Shown: positions 58,384 to 64,000 of the stretch, in pieces
How positions within the stretch are numbered: the first letter of the stretch is position 1
Layout: each line of letters opens with the position of its first letter
Source of the DNA: Erodium maritimum
Lineage: Eukaryota > Streptophyta > Magnoliopsida > Geraniales > Geraniaceae
Assembly: GCA_963921825.1 (NCBI GenBank)
Contig: OY997589.1
Location: 18,869,735-18,933,734, forward strand
Direction: 5' to 3'
Length of the DNA: 64,000 bases
Translations under genes and position numbers: made by a program
The notes under the pieces: generated by a model
What the model was told of the DNA's origin: nothing
Database searches by the model: none
What the model saw: only the letters and a program-made list of their open reading frames with translations

Positions 58384-61300
58384 TCACAATTTGTGCAAGT
58401 TTCGGTATGGTTGCTTCCCTAGCCGCTTCAGCAGATATATGCAACCGGCTGATACAAACAGCCCAAGAGCAGCAATTACCATAATCGCTGCATTCCTGAT
58501 ATTCTGGTAGTATACTCTCTGAAACATTACCAAGGAAACGCTTCAGATCAACAATATAATGATGTGAAAGTAAGCTCAAGTACGCTCAGCTGTGTTGTGA
58601 ACATACTGGACCAGAAATAGGTTTCTTGAACCACTTCCAGGTCCATGAAATAGGGCAATGGTAGAGCATTGCCATCAAATAGTCTTTTGGTCCTATAAAT
58701 CTCAAAGGTGGGAACAAGTACACCAACCGAAAAGGATTATTTACTGAGTTCAAGATCCATGGTCTGCAAAACAACTAGATTTGCTTAATCCCGTATTCAG
58801 AACCCTCATATGACTTTGAATTAGGGATAGATATATGCATTTGGTAGAGAGGACTACTGCCATATAGCATTCAGAACTTCTCTAACAGTAGCCGTGTATA
58901 TCATTAAATAGGAGGTCTGTCTAATCCTGCTAATATGATTTGGTTTAACAAACTCACTTGAATCAATAGTAGCAAAATTGCGGCATTAGCAGGAGCTTGA
59001 GAAAGACTAACCATTCCTCCGCGCAGCTCATTTGGTACATAGCTGTGAAGTCATTGAACAGTGGAGTTACTAAAACTAAATCCAGCGCAGAATTACGATA
59101 TTAAGAAAATACATTTTCAAGGATAAGAAGGAACATTGTTGAGGCATACATGGTCCTCAATCTCGCAAGGGAAGGTAAAATCAGACCGGAACAAGTATGA
59201 AATAAGCAGAACAGTGTCAATAAAACGCCTATCTCCTGCATATTGTAGATGAAAAGACTTGATTTCTGAACACAGCACAAGTAAATAAGAAATAAACATA
59301 TTTCTCAGTCTTCAGAAAATGCAAAATTCACATACCTGATAGTCATAAGCTATTAAGGACAAAACAAGCCCCAGTACAGTGAAAGCATATACTAGATAAT
59401 CCTCAGTTCGAAACGATGATGGTCCACTATTAAGCCAAGGGAATAATGTACACCCTAGCATTCTTGATCCCAAAATACATGGATATATTAAACCCAAATG
59501 CACTTCCCGACCATCGGCCTACAAACCCAAGGTATCAAAATAGTATTAGCATTTTGGTCCATGATAACATTTTAGTGATTATCTATATTCATTATTAACT
59601 CAACCTTACCATTAGTAAAGCATTTAAGTAATAACTTCCCCAAACCATATTAAGTTTCCTTTTCTATATTTGTGTCTCAAAATATGTAGTTATTCTGAAA
59701 GTCAAAGCAGCAGCTCCAGAACTTTTTCATAATTTAAAATTAAATGGAATGCAAAACAACTAAGAAAGGTGAATTTGGAAGGATTACTTGAAAAGGTTGA
59801 TTGCTCATCAATAATCAGTTAAACATTGTTCCATTTCAAACTAGGAGTAGAGGCAGAAGGAAGCTTAGAAGAGGCGAAAGAGTGGTAACTGAAGGCAAAA
59901 GACTGGAAAATGTCTAACAATATAGTTTTGGATGTTTGAAATTAAGTTGATTACTTTTCATGCTCTTTAAACAACATTACACACGACTCTTGAAAATACA
60001 AATAATATGAAGCAGTATCTCATGGAAAGTTTCTATCTGAAATTGAAAGCAAACAAAACTAGTACAGAATCCTGAATTTCGATTTTTCTTTTCTATTAGT
60101 TAGCATCCCATTTCAATCAATACTGGTACTAAAGCCTGAAAAGGAAGTTTTCAGAATCCATGTTCTCTAATTTTTTTCAGTGTAATAGGTCATTAAGTTA
60201 TCATAGACCAAAAGTGAGAAATATGTAGCATTCTAAACCAACAACAACAAAGACCATACCACTAGCGTAGGGGCCCATAGAATCCAGAAGACTGCAATGG
60301 AAAGCTGAAGACTGGCTTGTGCCCATGCCAACAACAATACTTTTTTATCTGTATCACCATAAACAGCTCATCAAATAGAAACATGTTCACAACACATAGC
60401 AGAGAGAAAATAATAAGCCAAAATGTGTCTGAGGTGATCTAGATTTTCTACAAGTAGAGTTGCATCCGAAGTATAAAACTGGACCTTTTTTCGAAAGTCA
60501 TTGCAAATTATGCAATCAATTCTTTATGTTGAATGAATTGAAAATGCCACACTAAGTGTTTAATAATTAGCATTATATCTGTGGAGAAAAATAAAAGAAA
60601 TGAAGGAACTAGGAATTCTTACCACCAAAAATATATGTGTAGAAGGATGTCCTATACTCTGCAAATGATGATGTCTCAGTTGTCTCTCCCCATCCTTGCG
60701 TGATAAAAAAGATACCTATCATGGACAGGAACATAGCTGCAACAGAAGGGGATGTTATCCTCTTTCCAACATCACCACCAAGCAGCCAATTCGCAAGCAC
60801 CTGGCTTGCAATTAAAGATCCGGACTCAAGGAAAACCATCAACCAAAATATGTCACTCAGCGTATCTTGCCTATGCCCTTGCTGCAAAGACAAAACACGT
60901 GTATATCACTGCTAGTGACATCAGCTAACTTTGCATGCTCCTGTGGTTAATTCAGTGAGTGACAGAAGCGGCGATGGCCCCTCAAATTTTTAGAAGAAAA
61001 ATAAAGAAAACATGCATGGCTTCCAATGTATCGCTTGGGTGGAAAACACAGTATAAAATCAAGCTTGTTAACACGAACCTTTTCATGTTCAACTATAATC
61101 CATGCCTCAAAACTGAACAAAAATACCGAAGAGGCAAGAGATAAGCAGATACTTGCTACCCAAGCACCAGGATGTGTACTAAGCTGCTTCCATATGCCAA
61201 CAAATAGGTGTAGGATGCAAAAGATTAAACAAAATTTCTTGTGGCCCCTACATAATAATTGGGAAATACAAACTTGTTAGAGTTGCTGCATGCAAGAAGT

Positions 61301-63484
61301 ATATAGGAAATAAATAATATATAGATACTATAGAATTTAAGCAAGCCCGATGAAGATGCGATAATGAATCTAAGGCCACTGGACCTTTCAAGTGGTAGTG
61401 TTCATCTTGACCAACTAGGCCAACCTTGTGGGCAATACTGAACCTAAGATGTAAACCTAAGATTACCCAAATACAAGAAAAATGAATCCAGAAAATCTTA
61501 CGTTATAAGCTGCAATGACATGTTTGCTTTTATCAGTATTAATTTAAGGGATAATGACAGAAATGTACTGTGTACTTCAGTTTGGTTGTAGGTTGTTATT
61601 GTCATCTTCATTTTGTGGCAGATTGTTACCGTATACTTTTTTAGTTGCACTGTTAGTTGAAATATGTTAAAACTAACAGAAAAATCCACTTAAAGCAGCA
61701 TGTGACACACATGTGACCTGCATAATTTCAAAATGACGAAATTACCTTTCTTCCTCTTGTTTGGATGTGAGTTACAAAAAGTGCCAGGTAACAACTTGAC
61801 ACAAAATGAAGATTCTTGAGGGTTTGTCTTTGTATTTTTAACTCAGTTATAGATTGTGAAACTATAAAAAAAGAGTACAAGATAACAACCTGTCACAAAA
61901 TGAAGATGACAGTAACAACCTGCACCAAACTAAAGTACACAGTATATTTATGCTATTATCCCTTAATTTAACATAACCATGTGCAAATAATAACTTTATT
62001 TCAATAAAAAAATTGCAACATACCTAACGACGATTAGATGAGTGAAACTTTGTTAATCCATGTAACCAAGAACAGAGCTTTGATGCTATTTAAACTAATA
62101 GTTCATCTGGAAAAAACATGGCTTATCCATAAAACCAAGAGCGAAATTAACCAATTAAGCCCAATTCTTGATTCCATGGATAAACTGAGTTCTGCCCTAC
62201 TGTCAGCTAATGAGAAACAGAGGCAGCAGAGCACCACATTTTACATGTTCAAAACTTCCTACAACACTTCTTCATTCTGCTACTTCTAAACAAGGAAAAG
62301 TCAGACACTCTTCTTAGAACAATTCAAAATAATCTCAGTTTTTAATTCAGTTACACTGCGACCTTTTGTTCCTCTAAATCCAGGAATGACAAAGGAAAGC
62401 ACACCAAGCAAGGCTATCCTAATAGAATAGAAAATGGATCCTTTGGCACTAGACAAAACCATCTCAACACAGAATTCTAGACCTAGGATGTTGGCATTTG
62501 CAACAAGCACAAAAGGAGGGCATTAACCCATATAAATAATGTCTCTAATCCTAACAAGATCCAACAAAGAGAGAATGCCAGTACATGGGTTTAGTAGCTA
62601 AAAATGAAGTAAAAAGACGCTTATTATGCTTAATCCTTTTTTGGACCCAATATGTGATACAATTCAATTAATTTCGATATAGTTGGATCAGAGTTCAAGC
62701 ATTCAACTAACTGAACTCCAGTAAAAGGTAACCATATGAAAGGACTCAGCTGGAATTTCATCGAAATGCATTTTTCTACAAGGTAACCATTTGCCTAAAA
62801 GATCCCAATCTTCTCCAAACAAAACCTTCTACTTTCCTGAACAGACATTAACTCTTGGTATTTGCAGACATTAAACTACTATAGATCATGAATATTTCAC
62901 CAAATAAGTGTTGCCTAATCAAGAACATAGATTTGGAAGTTCAATAAAAGAGATTAATCACAGTAACAAGAACTCACAATACATCCGAAAGCATGCCTGA
63001 GAAAGTACTAAAAAGTAGAGCAGCTGAATATCCAACGCAAAGATACAACAACATCTGCTCCTTACTAACACCATAACGATCCATTTCGAACTCTCCAAAC
63101 ACCGACCACAGTCCTTCCATCACTGTCAGCCACAAGAGGAACAAAATTTAGATTTCTGATTTGCTGCAAAAACAGTAACGAAGTACAAAATAAAATGTAG
63201 TTTGTGATCAAATTTACAGACGCAGAATGAGAACAAATTAATCATTTTAGCGATGCAGAAAAAAATAAATCGAGACCTGAAGCGACGGAGTAGATGAGGA
63301 GGAAATTTCTCTGGAAACGAGTGAAGGAAGAAGACACTCCATGGTCGAAGATGCCGGAGGGTTTGTTGGAGCCGTTCTTGGAGGTGTGCGGGTAGAAAAG
63401 GACGGAGAAGAAGCATGAGAAGAAGATGAAGACGAACAGAGAGTGGCTTGGCTCCCAAACGGAGCTCTCGATCACTACTGCCAT
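58384..63484 (-). CDS. MFS transporter, MFSD5/molybdate-anion transporter family
   Basis: Nine exons (63484-63277, 63122-62978, 61247-61079, 60881-60623, 60348-60260, 59518-59336, 59235-59150, 59042-58958 and 58518-58384) with GT-AG introns and matching phases give 452 residues. That is close to the roughly 460 of plant homologues usually labelled molybdate-anion transporter after human MFSD5. It is a membrane protein with about 12 hydrophobic segments. Conserved segments: MAVVIESSVWEPSHS at the start, GIFDHGVSSSFTRFQRNFLL, VMEGLWSVFGEFEMDRYGVS, FSFEAWIIVEHEK joined to QGHRQDTLSDIFWLM, IAVFWILWAPTLV joined to ADGREVHLGLIYPC, YVPNELRGGMVSLSQAPANA, and a C-terminus LGKQPYRNLHKL. The GHKKFCLIF motif in the loop after segment 2-3 is typical of MFS. 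The substrate in plants is not settled; molybdate is inferred from distant relatives. A MITE lies in intron 2. Confidence 0.93.
61539..61971. mobile_element. MULE-like MITE in intron 2 of the MFS gene
   Basis: A 415-bp element (61548-61962) has inverted ends of about 80 bp starting GGGATAATRRCA and a perfect 9-bp flanking repeat TTAATTTAA (61539-61547 and 61963-61971). The long inverted ends and 9-bp duplication point to a Mutator-like MITE. It is non-coding. Confidence 0.85.
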
Positions 63485-64000
63485 GTAATTGGGACTCAGA
63501 TATTCTCAGACAAACCCTAGATCGCCGGGCATTTTGATAGGAGAGTGCAGAGATGAAGTGTGAAGTTCGCAGCATTGAGAAAACCGACTATCGGAGCGGT
63601 TTATAAGAACATACTGCACTCCATCATTAAACTGTACTGATAAATCCTTAAAATATAACTTATTGATTATTAATATAGAATTTATTAAAAAAAATTATTG
63701 GTTGATTAGATAATTAATATTATTTTTATTAAATTATTAGGTACTGAAATAAAATAGTAAATAATAAGAAACAAGAAAGTATACAACCCAATAAATAAAT
63801 AAAAATATATAAATTTAATCGTACTGATTCGTAATCCGTTCTAAAGTGAATCTATACGTGCTCAATAAATTCAGTTTGGAGTTTTCGGTGGATGTTATCA
63901 TTTATGAAATATGTTCAAATGACCAAGTATTTTTAGTAGGATATGGACCTTTTGTGGTGTCATCGTTTAGGTGGTGTCCAATCAGATGTGTCTTAAGGAG
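63485..64000. other. 5' flank of the MFS gene
   Basis: 63485-63600 is probably 5' UTR. Beyond it lies AT-rich sequence to the window edge with no gene seen. Confidence 0.4.

Noticed and set aside
58586-58774. 62-codon minus-strand frame as an extra exon of the MFS gene
   Set aside because: Exon 8 (ending LLLLIQ) joins directly and in phase to the last exon (RVYYQN), as in homologues. The frame lies in the intron and interrupts that match.
1-64000. tRNA, rRNA or other structured RNA genes
   Set aside because: None could be recognised by eye. The TGGTATCAGAGC segments are primer-binding sites of miniature LTR elements rather than tRNA genes.

Overview
The window is nuclear DNA of a flowering plant, most likely a eudicot. 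It holds five intact-looking host genes with GT-AG introns, separated by long stretches of nested mobile elements. All five genes lie on the minus strand. They are SRFR1 (TPR immune regulator, 3' end beyond the left edge), a KAI2-type alpha/beta hydrolase, a clade D protein phosphatase 2C, an intronless SBT1.7-type subtilase, and an MFS transporter of the plant MFSD5/molybdate-anion family. They share no pathway that I can see and are ordinary neighbours rather than a cluster.

Layout. 1-9921 is SRFR1, with MULE-like and Stowaway MITEs in its introns. 9922-16953 is repeat territory: a LINE-mobilised non-autonomous element, a head-to-tail LTR-like pair, degenerate sequence and a TRIM. 16954-17851 is KAI2. 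18234-23112 holds a second copy of the element found near 10.4 kb, a further LINE-like fragment, and a TIR element with 9-bp target duplications whose GC-rich interior makes it a Pack-MULE candidate. 24015-27480 is PP2C, with two MITEs in its introns. 27481-30199 is unassigned. 30211-38415 is a plant L1 LINE split by a 2.5-kb solo LTR. 39787-42342 is a second solo LTR of the same family, in the opposite orientation. 42917-43664 is a short retroelement. 44437-46707 is the subtilase.

46965-50697 holds a MITE, a local tandem duplication that preserves an empty site for that MITE, and a PIF/Harbinger element. 52388-56701 holds three more short poly(A)-tailed retroelements. 58384-63484 is the MFS transporter.

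The most unusual content is a set of six short (0.7-1.7 kb) poly(A)-tailed elements with GC-rich 5' halves and 13-17 bp target-site duplications. They fall into at least two recognisable families (copies near 10.4/18.2 kb and near 42.9/54.1 kb). They carry no reverse transcriptase and look like passengers of a LINE such as the one at 30-38 kb. All boundaries come from reading the sequence by eye; no database search or alignment program was run.
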